A stretch of DNA of 64,000 nt from Gloeocapsa sp. PCC 7428 (GTDB taxonomy: Bacteria > Cyanobacteriota > Cyanobacteriia > Cyanobacteriales > Chroococcidiopsidaceae): assembly GCF_000317555.1 (NCBI RefSeq), contig NC_019745.1, positions 3,348,001-3,412,000 of the forward strand, written 5' to 3'. Positions 56,472 to 64,000 of the stretch are shown in pieces. Each line of letters starts with the position of its first letter. Position 1 is the first letter of the stretch. A program made the position numbers and the translations under genes. Below the pieces are notes generated by a model. That model ran no database searches. It saw only the letters and a list, made by a program, of their open reading frames with translations, and was not told where the DNA came from.

Positions 56472-58061
56472 ATGAGTTTTTTAGGTAAGGTTTTACTACC
56501 TCTTGCGATCGGAGCAATGGTTGTATTACCTGGTTGTACGCAACCGCAAGCAGAAACAAATCAACAAGAAAATCTTGTCTTTTCTTGGTCACAAGATGTT
56601 GGACCACTCAATCCACACCTTTATGGTCCTAGTCAAATGTTTGCTCAAGATATGATTTTTGAGTCATTGGTGAACTATGGGCGGGGCGGTGAAATTTTAC
56701 CTGCTTTAGCCGAAAGTTGGGAAGTTTCGCCGGATGGCAGAGTGGTGACTTTTCAACTGCGTCAAGGAGTACAGTTCTCGGATGGAGAGGCATTTAATGC
56801 TACAGCGGCTAAACTCAATTTCGATCAAATCTTAGCAAATGCGGAAGCGCATGATTGGTTAGAATTGATTAGGCAAATTGACCGCGTTGAAGCAGAAGGC
56901 GAGTATACGCTAAGAATTCACCTCAAAAATGCTTACTATCCAGCCTTGCAAGAATTAACACTAATTCGTCCAGTGAGGTTTCTCTCGCCCGCAGCCTTTC
57001 CTGAATCAGGAACAACCGCTGATGGCATTAAGCAACCAATAGGTACAGGTCCGTGGATACTGACAGAATACCGTAGAGATAATGTTGCCGTATTTCGGCG
57101 TAATGAAAACTACTGGGGTGAGTTACCCAACGTAGAACAAGTCACAGTCAGGGTGATTCCAGATGGTGAAACGCGGGTAGTGGCGTTTGAAAGTGGAGAG
57201 TTGGATTTAATTTATGGTAATGGTGTCATTAGTTTGGATGCTTTTGAGCGGTTGCAGAAGTCTGGTCGCTATCAGGCTGAAGTTTCGCAACCTCTGAGTA
57301 CGAGGGCGATCGCTATTCACGCTGGTCGCGGTCCAACGCAAGAATTAGCGGTGCGACAGGCAATTCAGCACAGCTTTAACAAAGATGCGGTGATTCAAGC
57401 AATTTTCTACAATACCGAGCGACGAGCCGATACGTACTTTTCTGATGAAGTCCCCTATGCTGATATTAACCTAGAGCCGTATAGCTATGATGTAGAACGC
57501 GCCAATGCTTTGTTAAATGAAGCAGGATGGAGATTGCCCGCTGGGGGAAATATTCGTCAAAAAAATGGTCAGTCGTTAACTTTGGAGCTATCTTTTAATG
57601 CACTCGACAATATTGACAGGGCGATCGCAGAAGCCTTACAAGCTGATTTGAGACAAGTTGGCATTGATTTGCGGCTGTTGGGAGAAGAAAGACAAGCGTG
57701 GCTCGATCGCCAAACAAACGGTGAATTTCACCTCATTTTCAATAACACTTGGGGACCGCCCTATGAACCTCACGCGATGATGTCATCGATGCGCAAGCCC
57801 TCTCATGCTGACTATGAGGCACAGTCGGGGTTGCCCATGAAAGCAGAGATTGATCGAAAAATTGCCGAGGTATTGGTATCAACAGAGGAAGCAACGCGGC
57901 AGCAGTTGTACAGTGACATTCTCACTACATTACACGAGCAAGCAGTTTATCTACCAATTTCTTATTCAACGAAGCTTGCTGTCTTGCAAGAAAACATCGG
58001 TGGATTTGAATTTATGCCTCAAGAAAATCAGGTTCCGCTTAGTAAGTTAACCAAACAATAG
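56472..58061 (+). CDS. nikA: Nickel ABC transporter substrate-binding lipoprotein NikA
   Basis: 529 residues. A lipoprotein signal ends in LPGC (C22). The mature protein is SBP_bac_5 type and closely follows E. coli NikA: VGPLNPHLYGPSQMFAQ, GTGPWILTEYRRDN, FESGELDLIYGN, and TWGPPYEPHAMMSSM then KPSHADY, which keeps the His used as a direct nickel ligand. It binds nickel, probably as a small chelate, outside the inner membrane. Four more transporter genes follow in order. Confidence 0.9.
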   Translation: MSFLGKVLLPLAIGAMVVLPGCTQPQAETNQQENLVFSWSQDVGPLNPHLYGPSQMFAQDMIFESLVNYGRGGEILPALAESWEVSPDGRVVTFQLRQGVQFSDGEAFNATAAKLNFDQILANAEAHDWLELIRQIDRVEAEGEYTLRIHLKNAYYPALQELTLIRPVRFLSPAAFPESGTTADGIKQPIGTGPWILTEYRRDNVAVFRRNENYWGELPNVEQVTVRVIPDGETRVVAFESGELDLIYGNGVISLDAFERLQKSGRYQAEVSQPLSTRAIAIHAGRGPTQELAVRQAIQHSFNKDAVIQAIFYNTERRADTYFSDEVPYADINLEPYSYDVERANALLNEAGWRLPAGGNIRQKNGQSLTLELSFNALDNIDRAIAEALQADLRQVGIDLRLLGEERQAWLDRQTNGEFHLIFNNTWGPPYEPHAMMSSMRKPSHADYEAQSGLPMKAEIDRKIAEVLVSTEEATRQQLYSDILTTLHEQAVYLPISYSTKLAVLQENIGGFEFMPQENQVPLSKLTKQ

Positions 58062-58093
58062 ACCTCCTTCCTGCACGAATCAAAAAATCATGA

Positions 58094-58163
58094 ATGTCAT
58101 TCTGAATGAAACGCAGTGGAGTGAAGAATCTAGGAGATATTTCGCTTCGCTCAATATGACAAT
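58094..58163. repeat. Palindromic GTCATTCTGA-type repeat in nikA-nikB spacer
   Basis: The ends are inverted: ATGTCATTCTGAATGAAACG at the left and GCGAAGCGAAATATCTCC/ATTGTCATATTGAG on the complementary right side, folding into a long imperfect hairpin. This type of repeat is common between genes in many bacteria. Inside the operon it may lower expression downstream of nikA. Confidence 0.65.
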
Positions 58164-58187
58164 TTAAGTATTCACGCAGGAGGTCTA

Positions 58188-59180
58188 ATGACAACCGAAC
58201 AATATCACTCATGGTTAAGATCCTTTGAGCAGTTTACTCAGTTGTATGCAATTCGGCGGCTACTGCAATTGATTCCAGTGCTGCTAGGGATTTCATTGGT
58301 GACATTTTTGCTCGTGCAATTGATGCCAAGCGATCCGGCGGTTGTCGTTTTGCGAATTTCAGAAGTACCAATCACACCAGAAGCGATCGCGGCGATGCGA
58401 GAGCAATTAGGGCTAAATCGTCCTTTGCCAATTCAGTATCTCAATTGGTTGTGGCGTGTCATTCAACTTGACTTTGGGACTTCCTTCATCACTGGGCGAC
58501 CTGTGCTACAAGAGATTTTTTACTACTTGCCAACAACTATAGAACTAACTCTTAGCACAACCGTTTTAATTTGGTTAGTAAGCATTCCTCTAGGAGTTTT
58601 AGCGGCGCTTTATCGAGATAGTATTTTTGATTATGCTAGCCGTCTTTTTGCTTATGTAGGAGCGGCTTTACCTAACTTCTGGCTGGGCTTTTTGCTGATG
58701 TATTTTTTCAGCTTTCAATTAGGTTGGTTGCCAGTAATGGGGCGCGGTAACTGGACTCATTTAGTACTGCCTTCAATCACGCTAGCATGGTCTCCCGCTG
58801 CTGTTTACGCACGACTGTTACGTAATAGTATGTTGGATAGCTTGAGCAAAAATTATGTTCTCTACGCGCGTGCTAGAGGGTTAAAAGAGCGTTTTGTTGT
58901 GGGCAGACACGTGTTAAGAAACGCTTTGCTTCCTGTTGTGACGTTGTTTGGCATGAGTATTGCGCATCTACTCGCAGGAGCCGTCATTGTCGAGAATGTG
59001 TTTGCTTTACCAGGAATTGGACGATTTGCAGTGAGATCGATTCTCAGTCGAGACTATCCGGTGATTCAAGCTTATGTCTGCTTGGCAGCGATTTTCTTTG
59101 TGATGACCAACTTGATTGTCGATTTGACTTACAGTTACCTCGATCCAAGAATTCGTTTAGGAAAGGTGGAGGATTTGTAA
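58188..59180 (+). CDS. nikB: Nickel ABC transporter permease NikB
   Basis: 330 residues, six transmembrane helices. Opens with a non-hydrophobic tail, then IRRLLQLIPVLLGISLVTFLL. The permease EAA loop (YVLYARARGLKERFVVGRHV) contacts the ATPases. It is of the dipeptide/nickel family; the nickel assignment follows from nikA. AGGAGG precedes the ATG. Confidence 0.86.
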   Translation: MTTEQYHSWLRSFEQFTQLYAIRRLLQLIPVLLGISLVTFLLVQLMPSDPAVVVLRISEVPITPEAIAAMREQLGLNRPLPIQYLNWLWRVIQLDFGTSFITGRPVLQEIFYYLPTTIELTLSTTVLIWLVSIPLGVLAALYRDSIFDYASRLFAYVGAALPNFWLGFLLMYFFSFQLGWLPVMGRGNWTHLVLPSITLAWSPAAVYARLLRNSMLDSLSKNYVLYARARGLKERFVVGRHVLRNALLPVVTLFGMSIAHLLAGAVIVENVFALPGIGRFAVRSILSRDYPVIQAYVCLAAIFFVMTNLIVDLTYSYLDPRIRLGKVEDL

Positions 59181-59188
59181 AGCGAATC

Positions 59189-60070
59189 ATGTTACTGCTA
59201 AAACGATTATTGGACAACAAAGCGGCTTGGTTCAGTGTAGGAGTCATCTTTTGCATTGCTTTGATCGCCTTGTTTGCTCCCTACATTGCACCGCACGATC
59301 CTTTAGAAGTGGAACTCACTCGGCGGCTGCAATCTCCAAGTGCCACTTTTTTGCTCGGTACGGATCATTTAGGGCGCTGTATTCTGTCACGATTAATTTA
59401 TGGAGCGCGAATTTCTCTTTCAATTGCTCTTACTGTTACCGCACTCACGACGAGCATTAGTTTGATTGTGGGTACGATCGCAGGTTACATTGGCGGGAAA
59501 GTTGATAGCGTTTTGATGCGGATTTGCGATGTGTTTTTGTCGTTCCCTAATTTAATTTTGGCATTAGCGATCGTTGGTATTATGGGTGCGAGTCCTGTAA
59601 ACTTGGTTATTGCCTTAGGGGCATCGCACTGGGCTTGGTATGCTAGAATTGTCCGATCTAAAGTCCTCAGCTTAAAGCAAGAGAATTTTATCAAAGCAGC
59701 GATCGTGTCTGGGACAAGTAGCGCTTATATCATGATTAAACACCTGTTGCCGTACACCATCGCCGAAATTGCTGTGTTAGCTTCTTTAGATACAGGATGG
59801 GTTATTTTACAGATTTCAGCTTTGTCGTTTTTGGGATTAGGAATTCAGCCACCGACTCCAGAGTGGGGAGCTATGATTACTGATGGTCGCGAATTTTTCC
59901 GCCGCGAACCAGGGTTGATGCTTTATCCTGGCTTGACAATTTTTATTGTTGCGTTGTCGTTCAACTTGCTAGGTGATGCCTTGCGCGATGCGCTTGATCC
60001 TCGTTTTGGTAAGACAATTAAACAAAGATCGTCGCTTACTACTGTAGAAACATCACTTCCCAATGGTTGA
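59189..60070 (+). CDS. nikC: Nickel ABC transporter permease NikC
   Basis: 293 residues, six transmembrane helices, with the family segment GTDHLGRCILSRLIYGARIS and EAA loop ENFIKAAIVSGTSSAYIMIK. It pairs with NikB to form the channel. It starts 8 bp after nikB and overlaps nikD by 8 bp. Confidence 0.86.
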   Translation: MLLLKRLLDNKAAWFSVGVIFCIALIALFAPYIAPHDPLEVELTRRLQSPSATFLLGTDHLGRCILSRLIYGARISLSIALTVTALTTSISLIVGTIAGYIGGKVDSVLMRICDVFLSFPNLILALAIVGIMGASPVNLVIALGASHWAWYARIVRSKVLSLKQENFIKAAIVSGTSSAYIMIKHLLPYTIAEIAVLASLDTGWVILQISALSFLGLGIQPPTPEWGAMITDGREFFRREPGLMLYPGLTIFIVALSFNLLGDALRDALDPRFGKTIKQRSSLTTVETSLPNG

Positions 60071-60863
60071 TCCGGTTCTCACAGTTACAAATCTCCATGT
60101 CGAGTTTCAGCAGGAAACTAGTTGGACACAGGTTGTGCGTGGCGTGAGTTTTCAACTCAAACCAGGAAAAGTTTTAGGCATTATTGGCGAAAGCGGCTCA
60201 GGTAAAAGCACCATCTGTTTAGCAATTTTAGGCTTACTAGGTCGTGAGGGACGAATTTCACAGGGAACAATTCGCCTATCGCAGCAAGATCTCACGAGTT
60301 TACCGCCTACTACTTTACGTCAAATTCGCGGACAGCAGATTGGTGTCGTGTTACAAAATCCCTCTAGCTTTTTCAATCCTATTTTGACTATTGGACAACA
60401 GTTTACGGAAACTTTGCGATCGCATCAATCTTTAACTCAAGCAGAAGCAAAGTCGATGGGAATCAGTTATTTATCTGATGTGAATTTACCTCATCCAGAG
60501 CGTATCTGGAGACAATTTCCCTTTCAACTTTCTGGGGGAATGTTGCAGCGGGTGATGATTGCGATCGCCATCTCGCTGCGTCCTCAGATTTTAATTGCCG
60601 ATGAACCGACGACAGCTTTAGATGTGATTACCCAAATGCAAATTTTGAACTTACTCGCACATCTACGGCAACAACATGATGCCGCAATTTTGCTTGTGAC
60701 GCATGATTTGGGCGTAATTGCTCAATTAGCTGATGAAGTTGCCGTGATGTATCAAGGAGAATTTGTTGAACAGGCAAATGTTAGACAACTATTCGACCAA
60801 CCGCAACATCCTTACACGCGATCGCTACTTGCGTCTCGTTTGCAAGTGAGGACTGAGGTATGA
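60063..60863 (+). CDS. nikD: Nickel ABC transporter ATPase NikD
   Basis: 266 residues. Walker A GESGSGKST, Q-loop VLQNPSS, signature LSGGM, Walker B LIADEPTTALD, switch His LLVTHDLGV. The signature is LSGGM rather than LSGGQ, as also seen in some Nik/Opp ATPases. It overlaps nikE by 4 bp. Confidence 0.86.
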   Translation: MVDPVLTVTNLHVEFQQETSWTQVVRGVSFQLKPGKVLGIIGESGSGKSTICLAILGLLGREGRISQGTIRLSQQDLTSLPPTTLRQIRGQQIGVVLQNPSSFFNPILTIGQQFTETLRSHQSLTQAEAKSMGISYLSDVNLPHPERIWRQFPFQLSGGMLQRVMIAIAISLRPQILIADEPTTALDVITQMQILNLLAHLRQQHDAAILLVTHDLGVIAQLADEVAVMYQGEFVEQANVRQLFDQPQHPYTRSLLASRLQVRTEV

Positions 60864-61669
60864 CGCTGTTATCGATTCAGAAGGTTTCCAAAACCTATGA
60901 AGTTCAGCAAGGTTGGTGGGGACAAAAGCACTTGGTAAGGGCATTACAAGAAGTTTCACTTACTGTTGAACCTGGTTGCTGTCTAGGAGTTGTCGGCGAG
61001 AGTGGTGCGGGGAAAAGTACTTTAGGGCGGATTGTACTGGGGCTAGAACAACCCGATCGCGGTGAAATTTGGTTTCAAGGCAAAAATCTGAGACATCTGA
61101 ATCGCGATCAACGGCGAATTTTGCGTCGCGATCTCCAAGTTGTGTTTCAAGATAGTTTGAGTGCGGTAAATCCTCGGTTAAGCGTTCGTGAAATTATCGG
61201 CGAACCGATGCAGAACTATCTTAATTTGTCAACAACGCAGATGAGCGAGCAAATTCAGCAGTTGCTAGAAATTGTCGGATTACGTGCAGCAGATATCGAT
61301 AAATATCCTCATCAGTTTAGTGGTGGGCAATTGCAGCGCGTTACCATTGCTAGAGCGATCGCGCTTAAGCCTAAGTTGATTGTCCTCGATGAACCTGTTG
61401 CTAGCTTAGATATGACGATTCAAGCTCAAATTCTGCATCTGCTAGCAGATCTCAAAGAACAGTTCGAGTTGTCTTATTTGTTCATCTCGCACGACTTAGC
61501 CGCAGTTTCCTTCATGGCTAATAAACTCGCAGTGATGTACCAAGGAGCGATCGTGGAAACAGTAGAAGATCTTAAACAACTGCGTCACCTTCAGCATCCT
61601 TATGCTCAACAACTAATGGCTGCGCAATTGCCCTCTCATCCACGCGATCGTTTGCTGTTTACTTCCTAA
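60860..61669 (+). CDS. nikE: Nickel ABC transporter ATPase NikE
   Basis: 269 residues. Walker A GESGAGKST, Q-loop VVFQDSLSAVNPR, signature FSGGQLQR, Walker B LIVLDEPVASLD, switch His FISHDLAA. Completes the five-gene importer. All five genes have close spacing or overlaps except nikA-nikB, which is separated by the repeat. Confidence 0.87.
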   Translation: MTLLSIQKVSKTYEVQQGWWGQKHLVRALQEVSLTVEPGCCLGVVGESGAGKSTLGRIVLGLEQPDRGEIWFQGKNLRHLNRDQRRILRRDLQVVFQDSLSAVNPRLSVREIIGEPMQNYLNLSTTQMSEQIQQLLEIVGLRAADIDKYPHQFSGGQLQRVTIARAIALKPKLIVLDEPVASLDMTIQAQILHLLADLKEQFELSYLFISHDLAAVSFMANKLAVMYQGAIVETVEDLKQLRHLQHPYAQQLMAAQLPSHPRDRLLFTS

Positions 61670-61784
61670 GTAGAAGTCAGGGTTACAAGAAACGCCTGGC
61701 GACTTTCTTCACGGCTCATAAAAAAAGACAACGAAGGTGGTCTTATTACTAAAACTATCAGCTTTAGCTTTAATTGGGGTCAAA

Positions 61785-64000
61785 TCAAGAAATGGTTTGC
61801 GTGAGATCAGTATCTACTAATAGCGTTGCCGCTCCAGCAGTAAACTGATTGTAGGTGATACCATCAAGTGTTGTTTCGTTACCACGAAGCCATCCTTGCC
61901 CAGTTGATGTCACCGAGTCACCAGTATTACCATTCACAATCAAGCGATTGGTACTTTCCGAAAGATTGAGTAAGTTTAAGCGCGTCAGGATGAGATTGTT
62001 ATTACCTGTACCAGTGAGGTCAATAATTTCAATGTCGCGAATTTGATTACGAGGTAAAGATGTTAAATCGATGGTGATATCGCTAGTATCAACAGTTAAA
62101 GTATCTGTACCGCTACCACCATCGAGACGGCGATCGCGCACGCCAAAACTAAGGGTATCATCTCCAGCACCACCGTAGAGGACATCAACACCGCGACCAC
62201 CGATGAGGCGATCGCTTCCTCTGCCACCGATAAGGATATCATCACCATTTGTACCAATGAGGGTATCATCGCCATCAGTACCCAGGTGAGTAACAGAGTT
62301 TGTAAAGTCACGACCAAAGATAACGTAGCTTTCTCCCGCAGACTCTCGACCATTCGGGTCAGCACCAGGTGCGCCAATAATCAAGTCATCGAAGCCATCA
62401 CCATCAACATCTCCTGCTTTACTGACAGAGATTCCTGAAAAGTCATCTGCATTAATCCCATTAATCACAAAGCCATTACTACCATCGAGAGTTGCCAAGT
62501 CAAAATTTGCATCAAATCCCGATGCTTTACCAAATACAACATAGCTTTGTCCCGCACGTGATTGAAAATTGGGAGTAGCACTTGGTGCGCCAACAATCAA
62601 GTCATCAAAGCCATCACCGTTGATATCTCCCGCACTACTGACAGAGAAGCCTGAACCGTCGTATGCATTAATGCCATTAATAACGAAGCCATTGCTACCG
62701 TTGAGTGTCGCCAAGTCGAGACTGGTATCAAATCCTGATGCTTTGCCAAATACAACGTAGCTTTTACCTACAGAATATTGACCATCAAGTCTGGCACCAT
62801 CTGCCCCAATAATCAAATCATCAAAGCCATCACCATTAATATCTCCCGCACTACTAACAGACCTTCCTGAGTAGTCATTAACATTGATACCATTAATGAC
62901 AAAACCATTGCTACCGTTGAGTGTCGCCAAGTCGAGACTGGCATCAAATCCTGAGGCTTTGCCAAAAATAACGTAGCTTTTACCTACAGAATATTGACCA
63001 TCAAGACTGGCAAGTGGTGCGCCAATAATCAAGTCAGCAAAGCCATCACCATTAATATCTCCCGCATTGCTGACTGAGACTTTAGTGGTAGTACCTAAGA
63101 CATTGCCTATATCAATGCCATTCACAACAAAGCCATTGTTACCGTCGAGTGTTGAAGCGTCGAGACTGGCATCAAACCCTAAGGCTTTGCCAAATACAAC
63201 GTAGCTTTGTCCCGCACCATTTGCCCCAATAATCAAATCATCAAAGCCATCTCCGTTAACATCCCCCGCACTGCTAACTGAGTAGCCTGAGAAGTCATAA
63301 ACATCGATGCCATTCACAACAAAGCCATTGTTACCGTCGAGTGTTGAAGCGTCGAGACTGGCATCAAACCCTGAGGCTTTGCCAAATACAACGCAGCTTT
63401 GTCCCGCACCATTTTGACCATTAGGCTCAGCATAACGGATACCAACAATCAAATCATTAAAGCCATCTCCGTTAACATCCCCCGCACTGCTAACTGAGTA
63501 GCCTAAACCGTCGAATCTATTGATGCCATTAATGACAAAGCCATTGTTACCGTTGAGTGTCGCCAAGTCGAGACTGGCATCAAACCCTGAGGCTTTGCCA
63601 AACACAAGATAGCTTTGCCCCGCACCATTTTGACCATTAGGATTAGCACGCGGTGCCCCAATAATCAAATCATCAAAGCCATCACCGTTGACATCTCCTG
63701 CATTGCTAACAGACCTTCCTGAAAAGTCAAATTCATTAATTCCTTGAATCACAAAGCCATTATTGCCATTGAGTGTCGCAAGGTCAATCTCATCATCTGT
63801 GAACTTGAAATAGTTGCCGTTCAAACTTAGTGAGGAACTTCCTTGGATAATTGCAATCAATTCATCCGCTTCCCCATTAACTTTACGGAAGATTGCAGTT
63901 CCTTTAGGTAAATTGCCTTCCCCAGAGGAAGCGCTTAAGAAATAATCAGTTCGTTTGCCGTTGAGGCGGATAAAATCATCATTGATATTGAAATCGGTAA
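61785..64000 (-). CDS. FG-GAP/RTX calcium-binding surface protein (partial, 5' end outside window)
   Basis: The frame stays open to the right edge; codons upstream of 63860 (for example FIRLNGKRTDYFLSASSGEG) are clearly part of the protein, so the start lies beyond 64000. Seven FG-GAP (integrin alpha-like) repeats are present, each with a Ca-binding DVNGDGFDDLIIGA-type loop. RTX-type nonapeptides follow (GTDGDDTLIGTNGDDILIGG, GGAGDDTL). The C terminus ends in ITYNQFTAGAATLLVDTDLT, a possible type I secretion or sorting region. It is probably a secreted beta-propeller adhesin or S-layer-like protein. Repeats are nearly identical at the DNA level. Confidence 0.85.
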   Translation of the reverse strand, partial: TDFNINDDFIRLNGKRTDYFLSASSGEGNLPKGTAIFRKVNGEADELIAIIQGSSSLSLNGNYFKFTDDEIDLATLNGNNGFVIQGINEFDFSGRSVSNAGDVNGDGFDDLIIGAPRANPNGQNGAGQSYLVFGKASGFDASLDLATLNGNNGFVINGINRFDGLGYSVSSAGDVNGDGFNDLIVGIRYAEPNGQNGAGQSCVVFGKASGFDASLDASTLDGNNGFVVNGIDVYDFSGYSVSSAGDVNGDGFDDLIIGANGAGQSYVVFGKALGFDASLDASTLDGNNGFVVNGIDIGNVLGTTTKVSVSNAGDINGDGFADLIIGAPLASLDGQYSVGKSYVIFGKASGFDASLDLATLNGSNGFVINGINVNDYSGRSVSSAGDINGDGFDDLIIGADGARLDGQYSVGKSYVVFGKASGFDTSLDLATLNGSNGFVINGINAYDGSGFSVSSAGDINGDGFDDLIVGAPSATPNFQSRAGQSYVVFGKASGFDANFDLATLDGSNGFVINGINADDFSGISVSKAGDVDGDGFDDLIIGAPGADPNGRESAGESYVIFGRDFTNSVTHLGTDGDDTLIGTNGDDILIGGRGSDRLIGGRGVDVLYGGAGDDTLSFGVRDRRLDGGSGTDTLTVDTSDITIDLTSLPRNQIRDIEIIDLTGTGNNNLILTRLNLLNLSESTNRLIVNGNTGDSVTSTGQGWLRGNETTLDGITYNQFTAGAATLLVDTDLTQTIS

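Noticed and set aside
61855-62760. Short plus- and minus-strand frames inside the FG-GAP gene
   Set aside because: They arise from the repeated DNA of the real minus-strand gene read in other frames.
61785-64000. CRISPR-like periodic repeats
   Set aside because: The periodicity is protein-coding FG-GAP repetition of about 190-200 bp; no short repeat-spacer array exists here or elsewhere in the window.

Overview
The window is cyanobacterial chromosome. GCGATCGC (HIP1) octamers occur throughout. The genes include cyanobacterial and photosynthetic markers: petN, ycf46, a CrtO-type carotene ketolase, three-gene PntAA/AB/B transhydrogenase, SLH/OprB iron-uptake porin, and SphS/SphR/PhoU. Spacers carry heptamer-type short tandem repeats and several small inverted-repeat elements typical of filamentous or Chroococcidiopsis-like genomes. 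That placement is an inference; no rRNA is present to test it.

Layout. 0.7-5.2 kb: a heme-oxygenase-fold protein and a multi-PAS/GAF sensor without a kinase domain. 5.2-10.5 kb: repeat-rich spacers, a baeRF-type protein, a DUF4383 membrane protein and crtO. 10.5-15.3 kb: two fused surface-sugar enzymes (glycosyltransferase + UDP-galactopyranose mutase; GH1-like glycosidase + RmlD-like reductase) and tRNA-Pro. 15.4-20.4 kb: minus-strand block rpmH-rnpA-PH-yidC-jag-DUF177-ycf46. 20.6-28.9 kb: DUF2808, pnt operon, a DUF3800 gene facing a probable small structured RNA, phoD behind a Pho-box array, petN with an unnamed small membrane protein, and an SDR. 29-38.7 kb: housekeeping genes (ABC exporter, tlyA, gloB, rplI, dnaB), then a ferritin-like protein with an FTR1 iron permease. 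38.7-47.5 kb: RNase D, CAP protein, DUF3318, an iron-uptake porin with a Crp-type regulator, and phoU-sphS-sphR.

47.8-55.1 kb looks like a zinc-limitation island. Three Zur-like palindromes (49059, 52196, 54683) precede a flavoprotein/CobW-like divergent pair, a hemB whose metal loop lacks the zinc cysteines, and sufE. Two altered calcineurin-type phosphoesterases, a second Crp paralogue, an LCMT-type methyltransferase and a DoxX-like protein lie between them. A complete nikABCDE importer follows (56.5-61.7 kb). The window ends inside a gene for a large FG-GAP/RTX calcium-binding surface protein.

The genes therefore cluster around nutrient supply: phosphate (SphSR, PhoU, PhoD), iron (FTR1, ferritin-like protein, porin), zinc (Zur-box genes) and nickel (NikABCDE). 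The best candidate for an undescribed system is the DUF3800 gene with the approximately 70-nt RNA converging on its 3' end. The RNA has a consensus-like promoter with 17-bp spacing, three tight hairpins and an intrinsic terminator. The altered phosphoesterase pair in the Zur-like island is second. No CRISPR array, transposase gene, prophage or rRNA was seen.
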